Source of the DNA: Sphingomonas citricola
Lineage (GTDB): Bacteria; Pseudomonadota; Alphaproteobacteria; Sphingomonadales; Sphingomonadaceae
Assembly: GCF_019429535.1 (NCBI RefSeq)
Contig: NZ_JAHXZM010000001.1
Coordinates: 372,001 to 436,000, forward strand
Direction: 5' to 3'
Length of the DNA stretch: 64,000 bases
In this document: in pieces, positions 56,801-64,000 of the stretch
Position numbering within the stretch: position 1 is the stretch's first letter
Layout of the letters: each line of letters opens with the position of its first letter
Translations under genes and position numbers: made by a program
Notes under the pieces: generated by a model
Told to the model about the DNA's origin: nothing
Database searches by the model: none
The model's input: the letters and a program-made list of their open reading frames with translations, nothing else

Positions 56801-57280
56801 ATGCTGCGTTTCACCACCGCCGTTTCCCTGATCCTGCTGCCCGTCGCGGCATCGGCGCAGAGCGTCCCGCCCGTCGGCACGAGCACCGGCGCGCCGGTCA
56901 GCTCGACCGCGCAGGCGCAGGCCGAGACCGGCCGCCCGCCGAGCCGGATCCGCAACGTGCAGCTGACCGGCGCGGACAAATGCCCGGTCGCGCAGGGCGA
57001 CGAGGTGGTGGTGTGCAGCCGGATCAACCCGGACGAGCAATATCGCATCCCCAAGCAGTTGCGGAACACCGCAGAGCCAGCGGCGCAGAACCAGAGCTGG
57101 GTCAACCGCACCGCGGCTGCCGACGAGGTCGGGCGCGTCGCGGGTGGGCTGCCCGACACCTGCTCGCCGGTCGGGACGGGCGGACAGAGCGGCTGCACGC
57201 AGATGTGGGCGCGCGCGTACGCGGCAGAAAAGAAGGCCGCGGAGAAGAACGACGCGATGATGCCGGGCGCGCCGCAATAA
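56801..57280 (+). CDS. Exported four-cysteine protein of unknown function within the trp cluster
   Basis: This 159-residue protein has a signal peptide (MLRFTTAVSLILLPVAASAQ) and AAGGAG 9 nt before the ATG. The mature part is Pro/Ala/Gln-rich at first, then has four cysteines (KCPVAQ, VVVCSR, DTCSPV, GCTQMW) around GDEVVVCSRINPDEQYRIPK. The C-terminus AEKKAAEKND is charged. I do not recognise a named family. It is read against the trp genes and splits trpE from trpG. Confidence 0.8.
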   Translation: MLRFTTAVSLILLPVAASAQSVPPVGTSTGAPVSSTAQAQAETGRPPSRIRNVQLTGADKCPVAQGDEVVVCSRINPDEQYRIPKQLRNTAEPAAQNQSWVNRTAAADEVGRVAGGLPDTCSPVGTGGQSGCTQMWARAYAAEKKAAEKNDAMMPGAPQ

Positions 57281-57354
57281 GCGGCGGCGTAAGGACGGAA
57301 GGGTTCGGTCGAGCCGACGTCCGGCGCGGGTGATGCTGGGCGCGGCGGTCCGGT

Positions 57355-58896
57355 TTACTGGCCGAACCCCGCGTCGCCCGCCTGCGCGATCGCCTCGCGC
57401 GCGGCGGCGAGGAGTGCGCCAGACTTCGCCTCGCATTCGCGCTGCTCGTACGCCGGATCGCTGTCGGCGACGATGCCAGCGCCCGCCTGGACGTGCATGA
57501 CGCCGTCCTTCACGAGCGCGGTGCGCAGCACGATGCACGAATCCATGCTGCCGTCGGGCGAGAAATAGCCGACCCCGCCCGCGTAGGCACCGCGCTTCTC
57601 GGGCTCCAGTTCGGCGATCACCTCGCACGCGCGGACCTTGGGCGCGCCGCTGACGGTGCCCGCGGGGAAGCCCGCGAGGATCGCGTCGATCGCGTCGTGC
57701 GCGGGGTCGAGCCGGCCAACGACGTTCGAGACGATGTGCATGACGTGGCTGTAGAATTCGACGGTGTAGCTGTCGGTGACGGTGACGCTGCCGGCCTGCG
57801 CGACGCGGCCGACGTCGTTGCGGCCGAGGTCGAGCAACATCAGATGCTCGGCGCGCTCCTTCGGATCGTCGAGCAGCGACGCGCGGTTGGCGGCGTCCTC
57901 CGCCGCGGTGCGCCCGCGCGGGCGGGTGCCCGCGATCGGGCGGATCGTCACCTCGCCATCGCGCGCGCGCACGAGGATCTCGGGGCTCGACCCCGTCAGC
58001 GAGAAGCCGGGCAGGTCGAGGTGATAGAGGAAGGGGGACGGATTGATCCGGCGCAGCGCGCGGTAGAGTTCGAACGCGGGCAGCGGGAAGGGCGCGGTGA
58101 AACGCTGCGCCAGCACGACCTGAAAGATGTCGCCGGCGTAAATATAGTCCTTCGCCGCGGCGACCATCTCGGCGTAGCGGCCCGCGGGGAGGGTCGGGGT
58201 GAGCGCGATGTCCGCCGCGTCGGCGCGGACGCGCGGCGGCAGCGCAGCGGACGCGAGCCGCGCCTCGACCGCATCGAGGCGTTCCTCGGCGGCGGCAACC
58301 AAAGCGTCGGGCGCGCGGGCGGCGTCGGGCCAGACCGGGGCGACGAGAAAGAGCGCGTCGGCGAGGCGATCGAACACGAGGATCACGGTCGGGCGCACGA
58401 ACATCATGTCGGGCACGCCGAGCGCGTCGGTGGCGGGTGCGGGCAGATCCTCGACCAGCCGGATCGTGTCGTAGCCGAAATAGCCGACGAGGCAGGCGAG
58501 CGCGCGCGGCAGTTCGGGCGCGACGGTCATCCGGCACGCGGCGACGAGCGTGCGCAGCGCCTGGAGCGTCGGTTCGGTGCAGGGCGCGAAGGCGTCGCGA
58601 TCCTCGAGCCAGTGCGGGTTGATCGCGGCGCGCTCACCCTCGGCGCGAAAGACGAGATCGGGGGCGAGCCCGAGCAGGCTGTAGCGCCCGCGCACCGCGC
58701 CGCCCTCGACCGATTCGAGCAAAAAGTCGCCGCGACCGGGCTCGAGCAGTTTCAGCGCGGCGGCGACGGGCGTTTCGGTATCGGCGATGCGCCGCCGCCA
58801 GACCAGCGCGGGGCGACCCGCGGCCAGTTCGTCCCGCGGGTCGACAGGTCCGTCCGGCACGCCGCCGGGACTGCTTCCAGAGTTACTGATTGCCAC
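57355..58896 (-). CDS. trpE: Anthranilate synthase component I
   Basis: This 513-residue enzyme forms anthranilate from chorismate. The N-terminal regulatory part LLESVEGGAVRGRYSLLG contains the tryptophan-binding LLES element. The catalytic domain shows IRPIAGTRPRG, LMLLDLGRNDVGRVAQ, GTVSGAPKVRACEVI and YAGGVGYFSPDGSMD. It overlaps the ppiD-like gene by 14 nt, so the two are cotranscribed. No Trp leader peptide or attenuator is seen because the PPIase gene is directly upstream. Confidence 0.96.
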   Translation of the reverse strand: MAISNSGSSPGGVPDGPVDPRDELAAGRPALVWRRRIADTETPVAAALKLLEPGRGDFLLESVEGGAVRGRYSLLGLAPDLVFRAEGERAAINPHWLEDRDAFAPCTEPTLQALRTLVAACRMTVAPELPRALACLVGYFGYDTIRLVEDLPAPATDALGVPDMMFVRPTVILVFDRLADALFLVAPVWPDAARAPDALVAAAEERLDAVEARLASAALPPRVRADAADIALTPTLPAGRYAEMVAAAKDYIYAGDIFQVVLAQRFTAPFPLPAFELYRALRRINPSPFLYHLDLPGFSLTGSSPEILVRARDGEVTIRPIAGTRPRGRTAAEDAANRASLLDDPKERAEHLMLLDLGRNDVGRVAQAGSVTVTDSYTVEFYSHVMHIVSNVVGRLDPAHDAIDAILAGFPAGTVSGAPKVRACEVIAELEPEKRGAYAGGVGYFSPDGSMDSCIVLRTALVKDGVMHVQAGAGIVADSDPAYEQRECEAKSGALLAAAREAIAQAGDAGFGQ

Positions 58897-60829
58897 CCTG
58901 ACCCGCCAGTTCGCGCTTCAGGTCCGCGATCGCGTCGGGCTTGCGCTTGATGCCGACGGTTTCGACCGCCGCGCGGGTGAATTGCTGCGCATATTCCTGA
59001 CCGATGACGCGGCCGAGGTCGGCGCGCGTCGCGGCGATCACGCCCGGCTTGGTCCGCGCGTCGCCCGGCGTCACGCGGTCGAGCTTGATCAGCAGCCAGC
59101 CCATGTTGTTGGGCGCGGCGAGCATCTTCGCGCTGCCCTGCTTCATCGAGAACAGCAATGCGAGCGTCGGGTCGACACCGCGGCGATCGGCGTTGAGCTG
59201 CGCGCGGGTCGTGTCGATCCGCTGCGGCGCGGGACCACGGACGCCGGTCTGCGCCAGCACCGCGGGAAGCGTTGCACCCTTGTCGAGCTTCGCGAGCGCC
59301 TGCGTCGCGATCTGCTTGGCCGCGTTGCGCTGCCGCTCCGCCACGACGTCCTTCACCACCTGCGCGCGGACCTGCGCGAGCGGACGCGGCGCGGCGCGCA
59401 CGACGCGGTCGAGCCCGACGACCGCGAAGCCGCCGTCGGTGCCGAGCGCGACGATCGTCGGCGTGTCGCCTTCCTCTGCCGCGAACCCCGCCTGCATGAT
59501 CGGCGCGAGGCGCGGATCGGGCTTGGTCGCGGCATCGTCGGGGTCGATACCCGAGGCGAGCAGCGGCTTGGTCGTCGCGACGCTCAGCTTCTGGTCCGCG
59601 GCGACCTCGGCGATGTTGGCATTGTCGGAGAGCGCGTCGTCGATCTTGTTCTGTGCCTGCGACAGCGCGTCGGCTGTTTTGGTCCGGGTCAGCGTCTGGA
59701 CGATCTCGTCGCGCGCCTGCGCGAGCGTGCGGCCGGGAACCTGCGTGACCGCATCGACGCTCGCGACGACGAAGCCGATCGCGCCCTTGATCGGGCCGAC
59801 CACCGCTCCCTTCTGCGCGGCGAACAGCGCGTCCGCGACCGCGGCCGAACTCTGCGTGGCGAGCGCGGCCTTGTCGGCCTTGTCGATCGTGCGCGGCTCG
59901 AGCCCGGCCGCGCGCGCCGCGGCGGCGAGCGCGGTGCCCGACTTTACCTTGGCGGCGAGCGCGTCGGCGGCCTTTTGATCGAGGACGGTGACGAGGCTGA
60001 CGGTGCGCTGCTCGCGCGGGCGGTAGGCGGCGGCGTTGCCGTTATACGCCTGCTGGATCTCGGCGTCCGACGGGGTCGCCTGCGCCTTGACGCTATCGGG
60101 CGTGACGATCGCGTAGCGGACGACACGGCGCTCGGGCACGGTGTAGCGCGGCAGGTGGCCGGCATAGAATTTCTGCACCTCCGCGTCGGTCGGCGCGGCG
60201 CCGGCGGGCACCGCGGCGGCGGGGATCAGCGCGATCTGCCCCTCGCGCCGCTCGAGCAGCAGCGAGGCGTAGGGGAGCGCGAGCTTTTCCGACACCTGGC
60301 TTGCGCCGACGGTCGGGGTGACGAGGAACTGCGTCATGATGCTGCGCGCGAATTCGTCCTGCACCTGCGCGTCGGTCAGACCACGCTGCGCGATCAGCCG
60401 CTCGTAGGTCGCCTGATCGAACTGGCCGGTCGGGCCCTGAAACGCGGCGATCGTCTTGATCTCGCTGCCGATCAGTGCGCGGCTGACGCGGATGCCCTGA
60501 TCGTGGCCGAATTTTTCGAGCCCGAGCGCATTCGCCAGCCGTTCGATGATCGATTCAACGCCGCCGAGCCGGACCAGCTGCGCCATGTCGAAGCCGGGTT
60601 GCTGTGTCTGCGCGAAGCGGACCTCGTCCTGCGCGCGCTTGCGCACGTCGGCGGCGGTGATCCCGGTCTTGCCGACCGTCACGACCGGGTTGCCGAGCAG
60701 CCCGCCGCCGCCCGACGACAGGCCCGTCACGTCACCCGCCGCGAACGACAGCGCGATGACGCCGAGCAGCGCGAGCGTGATGAAGACGCCGGCCTTTGAA
60801 TTGACGATGCGGCGAAAGAAGCTGAGCAT
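58883..60829 (-). CDS. PpiD/SurA-like periplasmic peptidyl-prolyl isomerase
   Basis: This 648-residue protein has one N-terminal membrane anchor (AGVFITLALLGVIALSFAAG, about residues 13-32) and a SurA-type helical chaperone region (DVRKRAQDEVRFAQTQQPGF onwards). A parvulin-like domain lies in the middle (from about 240) with low similarity to active rotamases. It probably assists folding of exported proteins. It is the first gene of the minus-strand trp transcript and diverges from tpiA. Confidence 0.88.
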   Translation of the reverse strand: MLSFFRRIVNSKAGVFITLALLGVIALSFAAGDVTGLSSGGGGLLGNPVVTVGKTGITAADVRKRAQDEVRFAQTQQPGFDMAQLVRLGGVESIIERLANALGLEKFGHDQGIRVSRALIGSEIKTIAAFQGPTGQFDQATYERLIAQRGLTDAQVQDEFARSIMTQFLVTPTVGASQVSEKLALPYASLLLERREGQIALIPAAAVPAGAAPTDAEVQKFYAGHLPRYTVPERRVVRYAIVTPDSVKAQATPSDAEIQQAYNGNAAAYRPREQRTVSLVTVLDQKAADALAAKVKSGTALAAAARAAGLEPRTIDKADKAALATQSSAAVADALFAAQKGAVVGPIKGAIGFVVASVDAVTQVPGRTLAQARDEIVQTLTRTKTADALSQAQNKIDDALSDNANIAEVAADQKLSVATTKPLLASGIDPDDAATKPDPRLAPIMQAGFAAEEGDTPTIVALGTDGGFAVVGLDRVVRAAPRPLAQVRAQVVKDVVAERQRNAAKQIATQALAKLDKGATLPAVLAQTGVRGPAPQRIDTTRAQLNADRRGVDPTLALLFSMKQGSAKMLAAPNNMGWLLIKLDRVTPGDARTKPGVIAATRADLGRVIGQEYAQQFTRAAVETVGIKRKPDAIADLKRELAGQGGNQ

Positions 60830-60984
60830 GACGCGTGAAAGCCGTGAGGATCAAGAAACCCGGCGGCTTTAGGCACCGCTCCCCGCATAGGCAATGCCGC
60901 TTGCAGTGCGCGCGCGGCGTGGCGCGGCGGCGCGGACCCCGCTATCGCGCGCCCAACGCAACAGCGAAACATGGGGAGAGCGGG

Positions 60985-61725
60985 ATGACACGGCGCAAAC
61001 TGGTGGCGGGCAACTGGAAGATGAACGGCAGCCGCGCGGCGCTGTCCGAACTGTCGGCGATCGCGGATGCGGCGGCGGGGCACGCAGGCGTCGACGTCGC
61101 GGTCGCGGTGCCCGCGACGCTGATCGCGCCCGCGGCGGAGGCGGTGCCTGCGCTGTCGATCGGCGCGGAGGATGTCCACGCCGCCGACCAGGGCGCGCAC
61201 ACCGGATGCGTGTCGGCCGCGATGGTGAAGGAGGCGGGCGCGCGCTTCTCGATCGTCGGTCATTCCGAGCGCCGCGCCGACCAGGGCGAACGCGACGCCG
61301 ACGTCAAGGCGAAGGCGGAGGCGCTCCACCGGCACGGGCTGCACGCGATCGTCTGCGTCGGCGAAACGCTGGACGAGCGCGAGGCGGGGCGTGCGGAGGC
61401 GGTGGTGACCGCGCAGGTCGCGGGGTCGCTGCCGCAAGGGGCGAGCGGGGAATGGTGCGCGATCGCGTACGAACCCGTCTGGGCGATCGGCACCGGGCGG
61501 ACGCCGACCGCGGACGACGTGGCGACGATGCACGGCGCAATCCGCGCGAAGCTCACCGCGATGGTGGGTGCGGAGGCGGCGGAGATCCGTATCCTCTACG
61601 GCGGATCGGTGACGCCCGACAATGCGCGCGAATTGCTCCACGTCGCCGACGTCGACGGTGCATTGGTCGGCGGCGCGAGCCTGACCGCGGCGAAATTCGT
61701 GCCGATTATCGCCGCGGCGGATTGA
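60985..61725 (+). CDS. tpiA: Triose-phosphate isomerase
   Basis: This 246-residue TIM barrel interconverts dihydroxyacetone phosphate and glyceraldehyde-3-phosphate. KLVAGNWKMNGS with the catalytic Lys, IVGHSERR with the His, AYEPVWAIGTGRTPT with the Glu, and LYGGSVTPDNA with GALVGGASL complete the site. ATG at 60985 follows GGGGAGAGCGGG. It ends 4 bp before the convergent leucyl aminopeptidase. Confidence 0.97.
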   Translation: MTRRKLVAGNWKMNGSRAALSELSAIADAAAGHAGVDVAVAVPATLIAPAAEAVPALSIGAEDVHAADQGAHTGCVSAAMVKEAGARFSIVGHSERRADQGERDADVKAKAEALHRHGLHAIVCVGETLDEREAGRAEAVVTAQVAGSLPQGASGEWCAIAYEPVWAIGTGRTPTADDVATMHGAIRAKLTAMVGAEAAEIRILYGGSVTPDNARELLHVADVDGALVGGASLTAAKFVPIIAAAD

Positions 61726-61729
61726 GCGG

Positions 61730-63118
61730 TCAGGCGGGGAAGCGGCGGCGCAGCAGTTCGAACGCGGCGCGCAGGCCGTATGCCTCGCCACCCTTCGGGC
61801 GCCCCGGCTTCGCGGCGGGGCGCCATGCGAAGGTATCGAGATGCGCCCAGGGCGTGCCCGCCGCGACGAAGCGGCGGAGGAACAAGGCGGCGGTGACCGC
61901 GCCCGCGAACCCGCCGTCGGGGGCGTTGACCATGTCGGCGACGTCCGATTTGAGCATGTCGTCGTAACCGTCCCACAACGGCAGCCGCCACAGCGGATCC
62001 TTCACCGCGTCGGCGGCGGCGAACAGGTCGGCGGCGAGCGCGTCGTCGTTGACGAAGGTGGCGGGCAGATCGGGACCGAGCGCGACGCGCGCGGCACCCG
62101 TCAGCGTCGCGAAATCGATGACGAGCGCGGGGGCGGCCTCGCCCGCCTTGGTCAGCGCGTCGGCGATGATAAGACGCCCTTCGGCATCGGTGTTGGTGTT
62201 TTCCACGGTCACGCCCTTGCGCGTCGTCAGTACGTCGCCGGGGCGGAAGGCGTCGGCGGAGATCGCGTTCTCGACCGCGGGGATCAGCAGGTGGAGGTGG
62301 ACCGGCAGCCCCGCCTGCATGACGAGGCCGGCGAGCGCCAGCGCGTGTGCGGCGCCGCCCATGTCCTTCTTCATCAGCCGCATCCCCGCCGACGGCTTGA
62401 TGTCGAGCCCGCCCGAATCGAAGCACACACCCTTGCCGACGATCGCGACGCGGGGGTGGCTCGCGTCGCCCCATTCGAGTTCGATCAGGCGGGGTGCGCG
62501 GTGGTCGGCGGCGGCGCGGCCGACCGCGTGGATCATCGGGTGACCGGTCCGAAGCGCGTCGCCGCTGGTGACCGCGAGCGTGGCGGAATGGCGGTCGGCG
62601 AGTGCCGCGGCCTCGGCCTGTAGCTCGGCGGGGCCCATGTCGCTGGCGCCGGTGTCGACCAGGTCTCGTACCAGCGCCGTCGCGCGCGCGAGGCGGACGG
62701 TGTGCTCGATCCCGGCATGGTCGTCGGTCAGGAGGACGCGGTGGGGCACCGGATCGGCCTTGCGGTAGCGTGCGAAACGGTGCTGCGCGAGCAGCCAGCC
62801 GAGCCCCGCTGCACCGACGGGCGCGTTGCCGGCGAGGCGGTAGGTCCCCTCGGGCAGGCCATCGCCGAGCGAGGCGATGCGCCACGGCGAATCGAGCGCC
62901 TCGTTGCAGACCAGCAGCATCGACCAGTCGTCGGCGGCGTCGCCCGGCAGGACCGCGCGGTTGCCGGGCTTGCCCGTGACGCGGTGGGCGGCGAGCGCGG
63001 CGCGAACGCGCGGCGTCTGCTCGGCGGCCCAGGCCTCGTACCGGTCGGGGTGGACGACGTGGATGTCGCGCGCGGGCTGGCCGCGGTCGGGCTGGAGCAG
63101 GAAGGTGAAGTCGGTCAT
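61730..63118 (-). CDS. M17 family leucyl aminopeptidase
   Basis: This 462-residue two-zinc exopeptidase has VAIVGKGVCFDSGGLDIKPS with the catalytic Lys and Asp ligands, MKKDMGGAAHALAL, and the family signature NTDAEGRLIIADAL. The N-terminal domain is shorter than in PepA, as in the sphingomonad branch of the family. It acts in the cytoplasm. A longer upstream frame to 63973 is antisense to trxB and not coding. The start at 63118 diverges from trxB. Confidence 0.93.
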   Translation of the reverse strand: MTDFTFLLQPDRGQPARDIHVVHPDRYEAWAAEQTPRVRAALAAHRVTGKPGNRAVLPGDAADDWSMLLVCNEALDSPWRIASLGDGLPEGTYRLAGNAPVGAAGLGWLLAQHRFARYRKADPVPHRVLLTDDHAGIEHTVRLARATALVRDLVDTGASDMGPAELQAEAAALADRHSATLAVTSGDALRTGHPMIHAVGRAAADHRAPRLIELEWGDASHPRVAIVGKGVCFDSGGLDIKPSAGMRLMKKDMGGAAHALALAGLVMQAGLPVHLHLLIPAVENAISADAFRPGDVLTTRKGVTVENTNTDAEGRLIIADALTKAGEAAPALVIDFATLTGAARVALGPDLPATFVNDDALAADLFAAADAVKDPLWRLPLWDGYDDMLKSDVADMVNAPDGGFAGAVTAALFLRRFVAAGTPWAHLDTFAWRPAAKPGRPKGGEAYGLRAAFELLRRRFPA

Positions 63119-63211
63119 GCGCGCGAGCAAAGCAGGACTTGGGCGGGGGCGCAACGAAGCTGTCGCGGCGCACAGTTTCCAAGCTGCACCGAGCGCCCTA
63201 CATCGCGAGCC

Positions 63212-64000
63212 ATGACGACACATTCGACTCGCATGCTCGTGCTCGGCTCGGGCCCGGCCGGGCTGACCGCCGCCATCTACGCCGCGCGTGCCGGCATGAA
63301 GCCGATCGTGGTGCAAGGCATCCAGCCCGGCGGCCAGCTGACCACCACTACCGACGTCGAGAATTACCCCGGTTTCGCCGACGTGATCCAGGGTCCGTGG
63401 CTGATGGAGCAGATGCAGAAACAGGCCGAGCACGTCGGCACGCGGATGATGTGGGACACGATCGTCAAGGTCGACCTGTCGACACGTCCGTTCCGGCTGA
63501 TCGGCGACGGCGGCGACTTGTACGAGGGCGAGGTGCTGGTGATCGCGACCGGTGCGCAGGCGAAATGGCTCGGCCTCGACAGCGAGGACGCGATGAAGGG
63601 CAAGGGCGTCAGCGCGTGCGCGACGTGCGACGGCTTCTTCTACCGTGGCAAGAAGGTGGCGGTGATCGGCGGCGGCAACACTGCGGTCGAGGAAGCGCTG
63701 TACCTGACCAACCATTCGGACGACGTGACGCTGATCCACCGCCGCGATTCTTTGCGTGCCGAGCGTATCCTGCAGGAGCGGCTCCACGCGCACCCGTCGA
63801 TCAAGGTGCTGTGGAACAAGGAAGTGCGCGAGTTCGTCGACGGCGGCGGCAATGCCGGGCTGGTCGCGCTCGAGCTGGAGGACACGCAGACGGGCGAGCA
63901 TTCGCGCATCGCGGTCGACGGCGGGTTCGTCGCGATCGGGCATCACCCGGCGACCGAACTGTTCCGCGGGCACCTGGCGCTCGACGACGACGGCTATATC
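63212..64000 (+). CDS. trxB: Thioredoxin-disulfide reductase, 3' end cut by the window
   Basis: The first 263 codons are visible. The FAD-binding start is MLVLGSGPAGLTAAIYAAR, the redox motif is SACATCDGFFYRG (CATC) and the NADPH fold is VAVIGGGNTAVEEALYL. GGQLTTTTDVENYPGF is the usual flavin-site stretch. The enzyme reduces thioredoxin with NADPH. The frame is open to the last base, so the roughly 60 remaining residues lie beyond the window. Confidence 0.96.
   Translation, partial: MTTHSTRMLVLGSGPAGLTAAIYAARAGMKPIVVQGIQPGGQLTTTTDVENYPGFADVIQGPWLMEQMQKQAEHVGTRMMWDTIVKVDLSTRPFRLIGDGGDLYEGEVLVIATGAQAKWLGLDSEDAMKGKGVSACATCDGFFYRGKKVAVIGGGNTAVEEALYLTNHSDDVTLIHRRDSLRAERILQERLHAHPSIKVLWNKEVREFVDGGGNAGLVALELEDTQTGEHSRIAVDGGFVAIGHHPATELFRGHLALDDDGYI

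Noticed and set aside
58787..60799. Long plus-strand open frame (about 670 codons) across the trpE start and the PPIase gene
   Set aside because: It is antisense to clearly recognised proteins and has an Arg/Asp/Ala-rich composition typical of GC-rich shadow frames.
60830..60984. Possible tryptophan leader peptide or attenuator
   Set aside because: trpE starts inside the end of the PPIase gene, and no short Trp-rich frame lies upstream in this gap.
63119..63973. Minus-strand extension of the leucyl aminopeptidase frame
   Set aside because: It is antisense to trxB, whose plus-strand motifs (GSGPAG, CATC) are unmistakable.

Overview
The window is a high-GC alphaproteobacterial chromosome segment. 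It most resembles Sphingomonas or a close relative (Sphingomonadales). This is inferred from several things: the 14-gene complex I operon followed by birA, coaX, rnj and a DUF1467 gene; the trp/moa/lexA cluster; GTTC-N7-GTTC SOS boxes; DUF2842 and DUF2336 proteins; and GC-rich inverted-repeat elements. Nearly all of it is dense core genome. I see no prophage, no intact insertion sequence and no CRISPR array.

Layout. 0-8.7 kb is a lipid/acyl-CoA catabolic block. Minus-strand serine hydrolase, fadJ-like, amidase and acyl-CoA dehydrogenase genes face a plus-strand acyl-CoA synthetase and a Crp/Fnr regulator. 8.7-12 kb holds an AI-2E family transporter, two tandem tRNA-Asp(GTC) genes each with its own promoter, and the minus-strand group zapA - 6S RNA - 5-formyl-THF cyclo-ligase - DUF2842. 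12-20 kb holds glycolytic genes (gap, pgk, class I fba) interleaved with a MOSC protein, a TlpA thioredoxin and a RHH/MazF toxin-antitoxin pair with a perfect palindromic operator. After these come thiE, an M23 peptidase, efp and an inositol monophosphatase.

20.2-39.4 kb is one long plus-strand operon, nuoA to nuoN, mostly coupled by 1-4 nt overlaps, running on into birA (apparent CTG start), coaX, rnj and a DUF1467 gene. Two non-complex-I genes are embedded in it: a 76-residue coiled-coil protein between nuoD and nuoE, and a secreted four-cysteine protein between nuoF and nuoG. 39.8-45.8 kb is the most unusual part. A TipN-like membrane coiled-coil protein diverges from a membrane protein resembling a catalytically dead nucleotidyltransferase/CDP-alcohol phosphotransferase, a DUF2336 protein, and a PdhS/DivL-like histidine kinase whose phospho-acceptor His is Gln.

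46-64 kb carries gltA, gltX and comEC, then lexA with an unusually ordered SOS operator. Next is a minus-strand biosynthetic array (ppiD-trpE, trpG-trpD-trpC-moaC-nudix-moeA) interrupted by a plus-strand secreted-protein gene. The window ends with tpiA, a leucyl aminopeptidase and a truncated trxB. The genes together cover central carbon flow (gap, pgk, fba, tpi, gltA), respiration (Nuo), cofactor supply (biotin ligation, CoA, thiamine, molybdopterin, folate) and tryptophan synthesis.
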